This document shows positions 1 through 5,592 of a stretch of 9,517 nucleotides of DNA, piece by piece. The notes beneath the pieces are model-generated. The model saw only the letters and a list, made by a program, of their open reading frames with translations. It searched no databases and was not told the origin of the DNA. The position numbers and the translations under genes were made by a program. The stretch's first letter is position 1; each line of letters starts with the position of its first letter. Source of the stretch: Anaerolineae bacterium (GTDB lineage: Bacteria > Chloroflexota > Anaerolineae > 4572-78 > J111); NCBI GenBank assembly GCA_020433835.1, contig JAGRBY010000251.1, forward strand, positions 1-9,517. The letters are read 5' to 3'.

Positions 1-120
1 CCTTCCTGCTTCGTTTTGTACAACATCCTATTCCTGATTTTTGTCTCTTGTCAAATCTGTCTCTGCGTAAGGTAAGTTAATCATACTTCATTGGGTATTC
101 AAGCGTATAGGAACGTAACA
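1..120. other. Left-edge region upstream of ctaA
   Basis: No gene can be named here. One plus-strand frame is open from the window edge to a TAA at 78-80 and could be the last 25 codons of an upstream gene, but it is too short to recognise. A TTGTCA box at 48-53 resembles a -35 element, but no good -10 follows at the usual distance, so no ctaA promoter is called. AGGA at 109-112 is the ribosome binding site for ctaA. Confidence 0.3.
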
Positions 121-1080
121 ATGCATATAACCGTTAATCGCTATGCGGCCTTTGCGTGGGGGACGCTGGGGCTAAACATTTTTGTTATTCTGTGGGGGGC
201 TTTTGTACGGGCTACCGGCTCTGGAGCGGGTTGTGGCAGCCACTGGCCCACTTGCAACGGCGGGGTTATTCCCTGGTCGGCTCAAACCGAAACGCTTATT
301 GAATTTACCCACCGCATAACCAGCGGGCTGGCTCTTGTGGCCGTGATAATTTTGCTGGTGTGGGCCGTACTAAGTTATCCCAAAGGGCATACCGTTCGGT
401 GGGGGGCGAAGCTGGCGCTAACATTTATGATTGTTGAAGCCTTATTGGGGGCGGGGTTAGTTTTGTTCAAACTGGTGGCCGATAATACCACCACTGCCCG
501 GGCGATAGTGGTGGCGCTTCATTTGGTAAATACATTTTTGCTACTCAGTATACTCACGCTAACCGCCTGGTGGGCGTCGGGCGGACAGCCGATTCAATGG
601 CGCGGGCAAGGCTGGCTGGGCTGGGCCATTTGGGCCGGGTTTGCCGGCATATTACTTTTGGGAGCCAGCGGCGGGGTGACGGCTCTGGGTGACACGCTCT
701 TTCCAGCTACCTCGCTGGTTGAGGGGTTGCGTGAGAAGTTCTCGCCCACAGCCCATTTTTTGGTACGTTTGCGGCTGTACCATCCAATTTTAGCTATTAC
801 GGTTGGGGCTTATATTATTGTGGTGGCCCAGGTGTTTAATTATTTTCGCTCCACACCTGCTACGCAACTGTTTGCCAAAGCGTTTACGGGCCTGTACGTT
901 GTTCAATTGTTAATTGGGGCGTTCAATGTGGTGCTGCTTGCTCCTATTTGGATGCAATTAATTCATCTTTTTATGGCCGATTTACTTTTAATTATTTTTA
1001 TTCTATTTATGGCAACGGCATTTGCTCATCGCGTAGCACAAGAGGAGCCGATTCGCCACGCTGTACCCCAAACCGGATAA
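121..1080 (+). CDS. ctaA: Heme A synthase (CtaA/Cox15 family)
   Basis: This integral membrane enzyme oxidises the C8 methyl of heme O to a formyl group, giving heme A for aa3-type cytochrome oxidases. The 319-residue protein has the usual family length and about eight hydrophobic segments. Visible family marks are VRATGSG at 29-35, a Cys pair C38/C45 in the first external loop, EFTHR at 61-65 with E61 and H64, H134, GDTLFP at 190-195, H221 in an HPILA segment, and H282. H64, H134, H221 and H282 are the likely heme ligands of the two four-helix halves. The second external loop has no Cys pair. I chose the ATG at 121 over an in-frame TTG at 91 because AGGA lies 8 nt before it and the first helix starts soon after. 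pdxH follows after 13 bp, so they are probably co-transcribed. No ctaB or oxidase gene lies in the window. Confidence 0.93.
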   Translation: MHITVNRYAAFAWGTLGLNIFVILWGAFVRATGSGAGCGSHWPTCNGGVIPWSAQTETLIEFTHRITSGLALVAVIILLVWAVLSYPKGHTVRWGAKLALTFMIVEALLGAGLVLFKLVADNTTTARAIVVALHLVNTFLLLSILTLTAWWASGGQPIQWRGQGWLGWAIWAGFAGILLLGASGGVTALGDTLFPATSLVEGLREKFSPTAHFLVRLRLYHPILAITVGAYIIVVAQVFNYFRSTPATQLFAKAFTGLYVVQLLIGAFNVVLLAPIWMQLIHLFMADLLLIIFILFMATAFAHRVAQEEPIRHAVPQTG

Positions 1081-1093
1081 GAAGGAGGTAGCT

Positions 1094-1756
1094 ATGGACA
1101 CCTCAGAAAACAAAAAACCGTCGGTTGCTGATTTACGAATTGAGTATGAGAGGCCGAAACTGCAACGCAGCATGTTAAAAGCGGATCCTTTAGAGCAGTT
1201 TAAGCTATGGCTTGATGAGGCTATCGCGGCCAATATTATTGAACCGCACGCTATGACCCTTGCGACGGCCACGGCCAGCGGTATCCCTTCGGCCAGAACG
1301 GTGCTGCTGAGAGGGTATGATGCCAACGGCTTTGTATTTTACACCAATTACGACAGTCAGAAGGGCAAAGAGTTGGCCGAAAACCCTTATGCCGCGCTTA
1401 CGTTTTATTGGGCCACGCTGCATCGGCAGGTACGTATTAGCGGGTCGGTCAGCCGCATTTCAGCAATTGAGTCGAACCATTATTTTCAGAGCAGGCCTAA
1501 AAGCAGCCAGATTGGGGCGTGGGCCTCTAAGCAGAGCCAAGTGCTTAGAAGTCGCGCAGAATTAGAAGATGAATTTCAAGAGTTCGAGACCGAATTTCAA
1601 GATAAAGACGTACCCAGACCACCGTACTGGGGAGGATTTATCGTATCGCCTGATATGCTAGAATTTTGGCAAGGGCGTCCTAGCCGTCTGCACGATCGAT
1701 TTCGGTATAAACTGCAAGGTGATGGAAACTGGTTGATTGAGCGACTTTCGCCGTAA
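1094..1756 (+). CDS. pdxH: Pyridoxamine/pyridoxine 5'-phosphate oxidase
   Basis: PdxH is a cytoplasmic FMN enzyme that oxidises pyridoxine or pyridoxamine 5'-phosphate with O2 to pyridoxal 5'-phosphate, in synthesis and salvage of vitamin B6. The 220-residue product matches the usual length of about 218 and aligns along its whole length by eye with the E. coli protein. Marks are LRIEYE at 14-19, the FMN-binding stretch RTVLLR at 68-73, FYTNYDSQKG at 82-91, YFQSRP followed by SQIGAW with the substrate-binding Tyr, Arg and Ser, and the C-terminal WGGF, EFWQGR and RLHDRF blocks. The substrate-contacting Lys of the E. coli RxxLLK motif is Arg73 here, a substitution that I recall as common outside the enterics. 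The ATG has a near-perfect AAGGAGG at 1082-1088, 5 nt upstream. It is the second gene of a probable ctaA-pdxH operon and is followed by a strong terminator. Confidence 0.96.
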   Translation: MDTSENKKPSVADLRIEYERPKLQRSMLKADPLEQFKLWLDEAIAANIIEPHAMTLATATASGIPSARTVLLRGYDANGFVFYTNYDSQKGKELAENPYAALTFYWATLHRQVRISGSVSRISAIESNHYFQSRPKSSQIGAWASKQSQVLRSRAELEDEFQEFETEFQDKDVPRPPYWGGFIVSPDMLEFWQGRPSRLHDRFRYKLQGDGNWLIERLSP

Positions 1757-1774
1757 GTAAGGATCATAGGGCAA

Positions 1775-1811
1775 AGAAAAAGACCAAGTGCGGTTTCCTT
1801 GGCCTTTTTCT
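1775..1811 (+). terminator. Rho-independent terminator of ctaA-pdxH
   Basis: Two 14-nt arms (1775-1788 and 1798-1811) pair with a single A/C mismatch around a 9-nt loop. The left arm holds a run of five A and the right arm a run of five T, so the structure could also work for leftward transcripts. It lies 18 bp after the pdxH stop codon. Confidence 0.85.
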
Positions 1812-1823
1812 ATAGAGGGAGAG

Positions 1824-1852
1824 ATCACATTTCTTAGATTTAAAGCTATAAT
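1824..1852 (+). promoter_or_regulatory. Candidate distal sigma70-type promoter
   Basis: ATCACA (1824-1829, four of six consensus bases) is followed after 17 nt by a perfect TATAAT (1847-1852). It sits just after the pdxH terminator and would start RNA near 1859, about 260 nt before the receiver gene. The AT-rich setting makes a chance match possible. Confidence 0.4.
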
Positions 1853-1976
1853 ACCTGTTGTTTATTAATATTACGTGAACAGAAAATTAAACAGAGATTA
1901 AGTGTGGGTTCTCTTAAAAAAACAAGGGCATTACATAAAAAGTCAGGTTTGACATCCTCATACAGTTGTGTTAGTC

Positions 1977-2005
1977 TTGAAAAAACTGTGTGAATTTGAT
2001 ACAAT
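1977..2005 (+). promoter_or_regulatory. Promoter of the receiver gene
   Basis: TTGAAA (1977-1982) and TACAAT (2000-2005) are spaced by exactly 17 nt, and TG one base before the -10 box makes an extended -10. RNA would start near 2012, leaving a leader of about 105 nt. The arms of an ACAGTT / AACTGT inverted repeat lie on both sides of the -35 box (1962-1967 and 1984-1989), a plausible but unproved operator. Confidence 0.65.
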
Positions 2006-2046
2006 CAATAAACGGACTAAATTATCGATCCTGACATAACTGCCCA

Positions 2047-2067
2047 GAGAGTAATGGGTATTACCTC
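2047..2067 (+). other. Leader hairpin before the receiver gene
   Basis: GAG (2047-2049) plus GTAAT (2051-2055) pair with ATTAC (2060-2064) plus CTC (2065-2067), giving eight base pairs with one bulged A and a GGGT loop. It lies in the leader about 50 nt before the start codon. It matches no riboswitch that I recognise, and any role is inference. Confidence 0.35.
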
Positions 2068-2117
2068 CACCTGAGATCCCTAATAAAATCGAAATAACAG
2101 TAACCGGAGTGCGTTCA

Positions 2118-2483
2118 GTGCCAAAAGTATTATATGTAGAGGATCATCCAGCCCAGAGAGATATTCTGGCGCAAATGCTGGAATTAAATGGTTTTGAAGT
2201 AGCAGTAGCTAGTGATGGCTTAGAGGGTGTAGAAAAAGCTCAATCCTGGCTACCAGACTTAATATTAATGGATTTGCGTATGCCAAAAATGGATGGTTTT
2301 GAGGCCATAAAAGTTATACGCTCGGAAGACAAAACTCAAACTATCCCCATCATTGCTATTTCCGCTTGGGCAAGTGCTAAACATAAAGAGCGTGCTTTAG
2401 CTGCCGGGGCTAATGAACATTTCACCAAACCGGTTGACCTCAACCGCCTCTTAACCACTATTGGACGTTATCTAAAGGACTAG
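2118..2483 (+). CDS. Single-domain response regulator (CheY-like receiver)
   Basis: The 121-residue product is one complete receiver domain with no output domain. The conserved set is present: acidic pair E8/D9, phospho-acceptor D52 in LILMDLRMPKMDG, switch residue S82, and K104 in the FTKP motif. Such proteins take a phosphoryl group from a histidine kinase and act by protein contact or pass it along a relay (CheY, DivK and Spo0F types). No kinase lies in the window, so its partner is unknown. I prefer the GTG at 2118 because GGAG (2106-2109) lies 8 nt upstream; a GTG at 2109 would overlap that site and add only three residues. The gene is monocistronic, with its own promoter and terminator. 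Confidence 0.92.
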   Translation: MPKVLYVEDHPAQRDILAQMLELNGFEVAVASDGLEGVEKAQSWLPDLILMDLRMPKMDGFEAIKVIRSEDKTQTIPIIAISAWASAKHKERALAAGANEHFTKPVDLNRLLTTIGRYLKD

Positions 2484-2506
2484 TTCTTTATTTATTATAA
2501 ATAAAA

Positions 2507-2538
2507 AGCGGCGTCCTCATTGAGGTGCCGCTCTTTCT
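2507..2538. terminator. Bidirectional terminator between convergent genes
   Basis: AGCGGC (2507-2512) and CCTC (2515-2518) pair with GAGG (2522-2525) and GCCGCT (2527-2532) around an ATT loop, with a small asymmetric internal loop. A T-rich stretch follows on the right and an A run (2503-2507) precedes it on the left, so it can end both the rightward receiver transcript and the leftward transcript of the 2572-3144 gene. Confidence 0.8.
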
Positions 2539-2571
2539 ATTTATATTTACGCGTGCTTGACTGCCACCTAC

Positions 2572-3144
2572 TTATCGGGTGCGATAAATTGCCCCCCCAA
2601 CAAACAACATCACCACAAAGCCAGCAGCTATCAACAATAAACTACTGCGATCAGCCTGTGGCAAAACCCCACCACTGGTAGGAATACTCTCTACCGGAGG
2701 AGCAGTTGTATCTACAGCAACCGAGGCGTCCTGGGTAGGAGGAGGCACAACTTCTACAACCAGCGTATTTGTGGGCGTTACTTCTATTGGCTCCGTTTCA
2801 TCTACGGTAGCCGGTGGCTCAGTGGCTGGAGGCTCCGTCTGGGCCGGCTCTTCCTGAGCTGCGGTTTCCCCGCTAACAACAGGTGTACTTGTAGAAGTAG
2901 GTTCGGGTGTGTTGGTAGCAGTAGGCGTGACGGTTGATGTGGGCGTATCGGTTGGGGGAATAGCGGTAGGGGGAATAGCTGCGGTTTCAGCAGCAGCCTG
3001 CTCTTGAGCGCGGTTCGATTGAATAGCAAACAACACTCCGCCTAAGCCAAGCAACCCTATGCAGATTAATCCAATTAAGGCAACTGCCAACAGAATAAAT
3101 AACCGATTATTTGATTGACCACTTTCTATTTCATCCGCTGAAAT
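2572..3144 (-). CDS. Small surface-type protein with Pro/Thr stalk and LPXTG-like tail
   Basis: Function unknown. The 190-residue product has a basic N-terminal flank, a membrane segment at 15-41, a low-complexity stalk rich in Pro, Thr, Glu and Ala at about 45-153 (TPTATNTPEPTSTSTP type), then IPTSG at 154-158, a hydrophobic segment at 169-187 and the tail RTR. The end has the layout of a sortase signal, with IPTSG as a degenerate LPXTG. There is no globular domain. The start is unusual. The frame opens after a TGA at 3150-3148 and contains no ATG or GTG at its head; an ATT at 3144-3142 has AGGAG (3157-3153) exactly 8 nt upstream. The alternative, TTG at 3090, has no ribosome binding site and would cut into the membrane helix. 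The layout resembles the protein at 8253-9464 without its central domain. Confidence 0.72.
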   Translation of the reverse strand: MSADEIESGQSNNRLFILLAVALIGLICIGLLGLGGVLFAIQSNRAQEQAAAETAAIPPTAIPPTDTPTSTVTPTATNTPEPTSTSTPVVSGETAAQEEPAQTEPPATEPPATVDETEPIEVTPTNTLVVEVVPPPTQDASVAVDTTAPPVESIPTSGGVLPQADRSSLLLIAAGFVVMLFVGGAIYRTR

Positions 3145-3180
3145 GGCTCAGTCTCCTAAATTTCAAGCGTATAGTACGTT

Positions 3181-3210
3181 TTGGGCAATATTGACCTTTT
3201 TTTATATAAT
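3181..3210 (+). promoter_or_regulatory. Promoter candidate for the FHA gene
   Basis: A perfect TATAAT (3205-3210) lies 18 nt after a weak TTGGGC (3181-3186). RNA would begin near 3217, leaving a leader of about 62 nt. The -10 box shares five bases with the -10 box of the divergent promoter, so the two could not be occupied at once. A TTGACC at 3191-3196 is too close to this -10 box to be its -35 box. Confidence 0.5.
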
Positions 3211-3234
3211 AACCGTATTCTTAATTATGGTCAA
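3206..3234 (-). promoter_or_regulatory. Promoter of the leftward stalk-protein gene
   Basis: Reading the minus strand, TTGACC (3234-3229) and TATTAT (3211-3206) are separated by 17 nt, each one base from consensus. RNA would start near 3199, about 55 nt before the proposed ATT start. It overlaps the rightward promoter candidate at 3181-3210. Confidence 0.65.
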
Positions 3235-3278
3235 GTATGGATGACATAAAATGTAATAATTGATAGGGGTAACATTCC

Positions 3279-3869
3279 GTGGTTCGATATATCTCTTCTG
3301 ATGATGACAGTAGTAGCGAGTTAACTTTACACGAACCAAAAGCCACAGGTTACCTGGTGCTTCTTTCCAATGGTCGCGTGAGCCACTCTTTCCCTTTAAG
3401 GGGTGAGGTGCAGTTGGGACGAGACAAAAAAAATGGTATTGTGGTCTCCGACCAAAAAGTGTCGCGCCTCCATGCTACCCTCATCGAAACCGATAATACG
3501 TATACTCTGCGTGATGAAGGAAGCGCAAACGGAACGTATCTAAATGGGGTACTTATAAAACAACCCTCCCGCCTGAAAGACAAAGATCGTATCGGCATTG
3601 GTGATACGGATTTTTTGTTTACCAATAGTATAGAAGACCCTCGCGCTATCGATCAACCCGCCTTTTTTAAGTCAAAACCTATTCTGCCGCAACAATCCGC
3701 TGCCTCATTTTCATTATCAACCGATAATAAAACCACCTGGGCTGTTTTAGGGTGCATGGGCATTACCATTATAGGGTTACTGATTGCTTTGGCTACATTG
3801 TTGGGAATGTTTGTAGGCCGCAGTCAGGTGGGGGGCTGGCTCTTGTTTTATATTGCAAGTTTTCTATAG
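3279..3869 (+). CDS. FHA-domain protein with C-terminal membrane anchor
   Basis: FHA domains bind phosphothreonine peptides, usually made by Ser/Thr kinases. In this 196-residue protein the domain spans about 24-115 with the full signature: LGRD (G47, R48), S62 and H65 in VSRLHA, and N84/G85 plus N89/G90 in SANGTYLNG. The N-terminus is rich in Ser and Asp (SSDDDSSSE). After a linker, a membrane segment runs about 154-180, followed by a short hydrophobic tail (WLLFYIASFL). The FHA part is probably cytoplasmic, with the protein tethered by its C-terminus. The GTG start has AGGGG (3265-3269) 9 nt upstream. No kinase or phosphatase lies nearby, so its ligand is unknown. A hairpin terminator follows at once, so it is transcribed alone. 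Confidence 0.9.
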   Translation: MVRYISSDDDSSSELTLHEPKATGYLVLLSNGRVSHSFPLRGEVQLGRDKKNGIVVSDQKVSRLHATLIETDNTYTLRDEGSANGTYLNGVLIKQPSRLKDKDRIGIGDTDFLFTNSIEDPRAIDQPAFFKSKPILPQQSAASFSLSTDNKTTWAVLGCMGITIIGLLIALATLLGMFVGRSQVGGWLLFYIASFL

Positions 3870-3897
3870 TACACATAAAGGCTATGCTATCCTTATT

Positions 3898-3920
3898 GGT
3901 CGGATTTCTCCGGCCTTTTT
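3898..3920 (+). terminator. Rho-independent terminator after the FHA gene
   Basis: GGTCGGA (3898-3904) pairs with TCCGGCC (3909-3915), seven pairs including one G-T, around a TTTC loop and directly followed by TTTTT (3916-3920). It separates the FHA gene from the CPBP operon. Confidence 0.88.
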
Positions 3921-3932
3921 AATTTAACTAAC

Positions 3933-3961
3933 TTTTCAGGCCGATCAAAACGTGGTACTAT
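3933..3961 (+). promoter_or_regulatory. Promoter of the CPBP operon, possibly leaderless
   Basis: TTTTCA (3933-3938) and TACTAT (3956-3961) are spaced by 17 nt, with TG one base before the -10 box. The expected start of RNA, about 7 nt after the -10 box, falls at 3968-3969, on the A of the ATG. No Shine-Dalgarno sequence precedes that ATG, which agrees with a leaderless mRNA. Confidence 0.5.
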
Positions 3962-3968
3962 TTCGCTT

Positions 3969-4670
3969 ATGGAAAACAACTTCAGTCCAATATATCATCC
4001 CCCCTGGACAGCAAAAGATGTTGTGTGGGCACTTATTATTTCCATTGTATGGATAATTGGCGTCGGAATAATAAGCGGCATTGCTCAATACATTGAATTC
4101 CCTATCGATCCGAGCATTATTGTTTTGGTTGGCACCTTACTTTTGCTTGTACCGGTCTGGTATTTTACCATTTACAAGTATGGAGCCAGTTGGGCCGACC
4201 TGGGGCTGCGCGGCTTTCGTCCTCAAGCGGTTGGCATTGGCTGCGGTTTGATGGTCATCTCATTTATATTTAATTTTGTTTATGCATGGTTTTTGGGTAT
4301 GTTTGGATTACAAATTCAACCCGATATTGCGCCCATGTTTGACGATACCGGCTTTCCTATAATATTATTATTTGGAGGAGCTATTGTGGCTCCTGTCATC
4401 GAAGAAATTTTTTTTAGAGGGTTTGTCTTTGCCGGGCTTCGTAAACGTTGGGACTGGAAAAAAGCAGCCTTGGCCAGCGCCGCTTTGTTTGCAATGGCCC
4501 ACGTTATACCAACCTCGATTTTGCCTATCTTTATTTTGGGCGTCATTTTTGCATTTCTATATCACGTCTCCGGTTCGGTTTGGCCGGCCATTTTGATGCA
4601 TATGTTAACCAATACGTTAGCTTTATCGGCTGCCTATGTCATTTCTCAGGGGTGGATACCTACCCCCTAG
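3969..4670 (+). CDS. CPBP-family intramembrane metalloprotease
   Basis: The CPBP (Abi/CAAX-protease) family are glutamate-dependent membrane proteases related to Rce1. This 233-residue protein has about seven hydrophobic segments and the three catalytic motifs in order: EEIFFR at 145-150 (E145, E146, R150), FAMAH at 174-178 (H178) and HMLTN at 211-215 (H211, N215). LGLRGFRP at 78-85 is the conserved loop often seen before the core. The substrate cannot be read from sequence; family members process prenylated proteins, bacteriocin-type peptides or membrane regulators. The ATG at 3969 has no clear ribosome binding site, and a promoter ends just before it. A 2H phosphoesterase follows after 39 bp, so the two are probably one transcript. 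Confidence 0.92.
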   Translation: MENNFSPIYHPPWTAKDVVWALIISIVWIIGVGIISGIAQYIEFPIDPSIIVLVGTLLLLVPVWYFTIYKYGASWADLGLRGFRPQAVGIGCGLMVISFIFNFVYAWFLGMFGLQIQPDIAPMFDDTGFPIILLFGGAIVAPVIEEIFFRGFVFAGLRKRWDWKKAALASAALFAMAHVIPTSILPIFILGVIFAFLYHVSGSVWPAILMHMLTNTLALSAAYVISQGWIPTP

Positions 4671-4709
4671 TAAAAATTTATTCTGTAACTTTTGGAAAGA
4701 AAAATCGCC

Positions 4710-5249
4710 ATGTTTACCCTTATCGCTCCTGTTCCATTAGCACTCGCTACAGCCGTCAACCATTATCGCCAAAAGTATGATCCGCTTGTTACGGCGTTAC
4801 CGCCCCACATTAGTATTCTTAGCCCTTTTGAATTTTCTGATCCACCCGAGATACTTTATAATCATCTACGCGATGTTGGAGAGACATTTGCCCCCATCAA
4901 AGTATCGATTACCGGGTGGGATAGCTATCGCCATATTGATTACCAGATTCGTCTACCTGTATTGGCCGGTAGAGAACTACTTGTTGACCTGCACGAAAAC
5001 GTTTTAAGCGGCCCATTACGCTATTGTCCCGGCCAGGATAAAGATTATTCACCCCACATCGTTATAGGGAAGTTCGCCGAGCAAGCCGAGCAGGAAAAGG
5101 CAAAGCAAGATTTGCAAGGATTTGAACCTCACTTTATATTCAGGGTAACTCATGTAGAGCTGCTGCGTTGGGAACAAACAGGGCGGCCTTGGAAATTACA
5201 ACGAAAGTTTGGTCTGGAAGCCACGTTGACGCACGCTCGCAGAAGATGA
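4710..5249 (+). CDS. 2H phosphoesterase / 2'-5' RNA ligase-like protein
   Basis: Members of this superfamily (ThpR/LigT, YjcG and relatives) cleave or join 2',5'- or cyclic phosphodiesters in RNA or nucleotides, using two H-x-[ST] motifs in a bilobal fold. This protein has 179 residues, a normal length. Motif one is intact as PPHISIL (H33, S35). Motif two is SPHIVIGKF: H116 is present, but the usual Thr/Ser is Val118, which may reduce or alter catalysis. I chose the ATG at 4710, with GGAAAG (4694-4699) 10 nt upstream, because the protein then opens directly on the first strand (FTLIAPVP). A TTG at 4692 would add six residues and lies on that site. It sits between the CPBP protease and the pentapeptide gene, with gaps of 39 and 31 bp. 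The substrate is unknown. Confidence 0.82.
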   Translation: MFTLIAPVPLALATAVNHYRQKYDPLVTALPPHISILSPFEFSDPPEILYNHLRDVGETFAPIKVSITGWDSYRHIDYQIRLPVLAGRELLVDLHENVLSGPLRYCPGQDKDYSPHIVIGKFAEQAEQEKAKQDLQGFEPHFIFRVTHVELLRWEQTGRPWKLQRKFGLEATLTHARRR

Positions 5250-5280
5250 GAATCCAATATCATGGAGCATTTAGAGACGG

Positions 5281-5592
5281 ATGGAATTTACGCAAGCAGA
5301 TATATACAAATTGATCAACTTGTCGAACGGTCCGCTGTGGTTGGTTGGGGCCGATTTGAGCGAGGCCAATTTAAGCCGGGCCATTATGCGTGAGGCCGAT
5401 TTAGCCTGGAGCAATCTACGCGGTGCAGATCTACGGGGGACTGATCTGGAAGAGGCAAGCCTTCGCAGCGCCGACCTGACAAATGCCGACTTACGTAATG
5501 CCAATTTGAAAGGGGCCAACCTGGAAGGCGCTATTCTTGACGGGGCCAAATTACAGGGCGCTATCATGCCCGACGGACGAACTTATTACTAA
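5281..5592 (+). CDS. Pentapeptide-repeat protein
   Basis: The 103-residue product has an N-terminal cap of about 24 residues followed by 14 unbroken pentapeptide repeats (residues 25-94) of the A(D/N)LxG type, for example DLSEA, NLRGA, DLTNA and NLEGA. It ends on IMPDGRTYY, a closing sequence common in these proteins. It should fold as a right-handed quadrilateral beta-helix of about three and a half coils. At roughly half the length of Qnr or MfpA, and with no dimer module visible, DNA-gyrase protection cannot be claimed. No biochemical role is assigned. The ATG is preceded by only a weak AGAG (5273-5276); GGAG at 5264-5267 is 13 nt away. It is the last gene of the probable CPBP operon, and its stop codon overlaps the end of the convergent hydrolase gene by 4 bp. 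Confidence 0.9.
   Translation: MEFTQADIYKLINLSNGPLWLVGADLSEANLSRAIMREADLAWSNLRGADLRGTDLEEASLRSADLTNADLRNANLKGANLEGAILDGAKLQGAIMPDGRTYY

Larger units (their letters stand above)
1757..2117. other. Non-coding region between pdxH and the receiver gene
   Basis: This 361-bp AT-rich stretch has no credible reading frame. It holds the pdxH terminator, two plus-strand promoter candidates (1824-1852 and 1977-2005), an inverted repeat ACAGTT (1962-1967) / AACTGT (1984-1989) around the second promoter's -35 box, and a small hairpin at 2047-2067. If the first promoter is used, the receiver gene has a leader of about 260 nt. Otherwise the stretch could give a small RNA, although I saw no second terminator that would end one. 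Confidence 0.5.

Noticed and set aside
1949..1977. TTGACA at 1949-1954 as another promoter
   Set aside because: The base run at the -10 position (TAGTCT) matches poorly, and the TTGAAA-17-TACAAT promoter just downstream is much better.
3191..3196. TTGACC taken as the -35 box of the FHA promoter
   Set aside because: It is only 8 nt from TATAAT, and at 17-19 nt the next box (TATTCT) is poor. It fits better as one arm of the inverted repeat.
3969..4670. Abi phage-defence protein
   Set aside because: The Abi label for this protease family is historical. There are no phage, toxin or other defence genes nearby.
5271..5567. Minus-strand frame with repeated Ala-Pro-Ser-Arg units
   Set aside because: It is the reverse reading of the pentapeptide repeats; its periodicity is inherited from the real gene.
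5281..5592. Qnr/MfpA-like gyrase-protecting protein
   Set aside because: There are only 14 repeats in 103 residues, about half the Qnr length, with no loops or C-terminal dimer helix.
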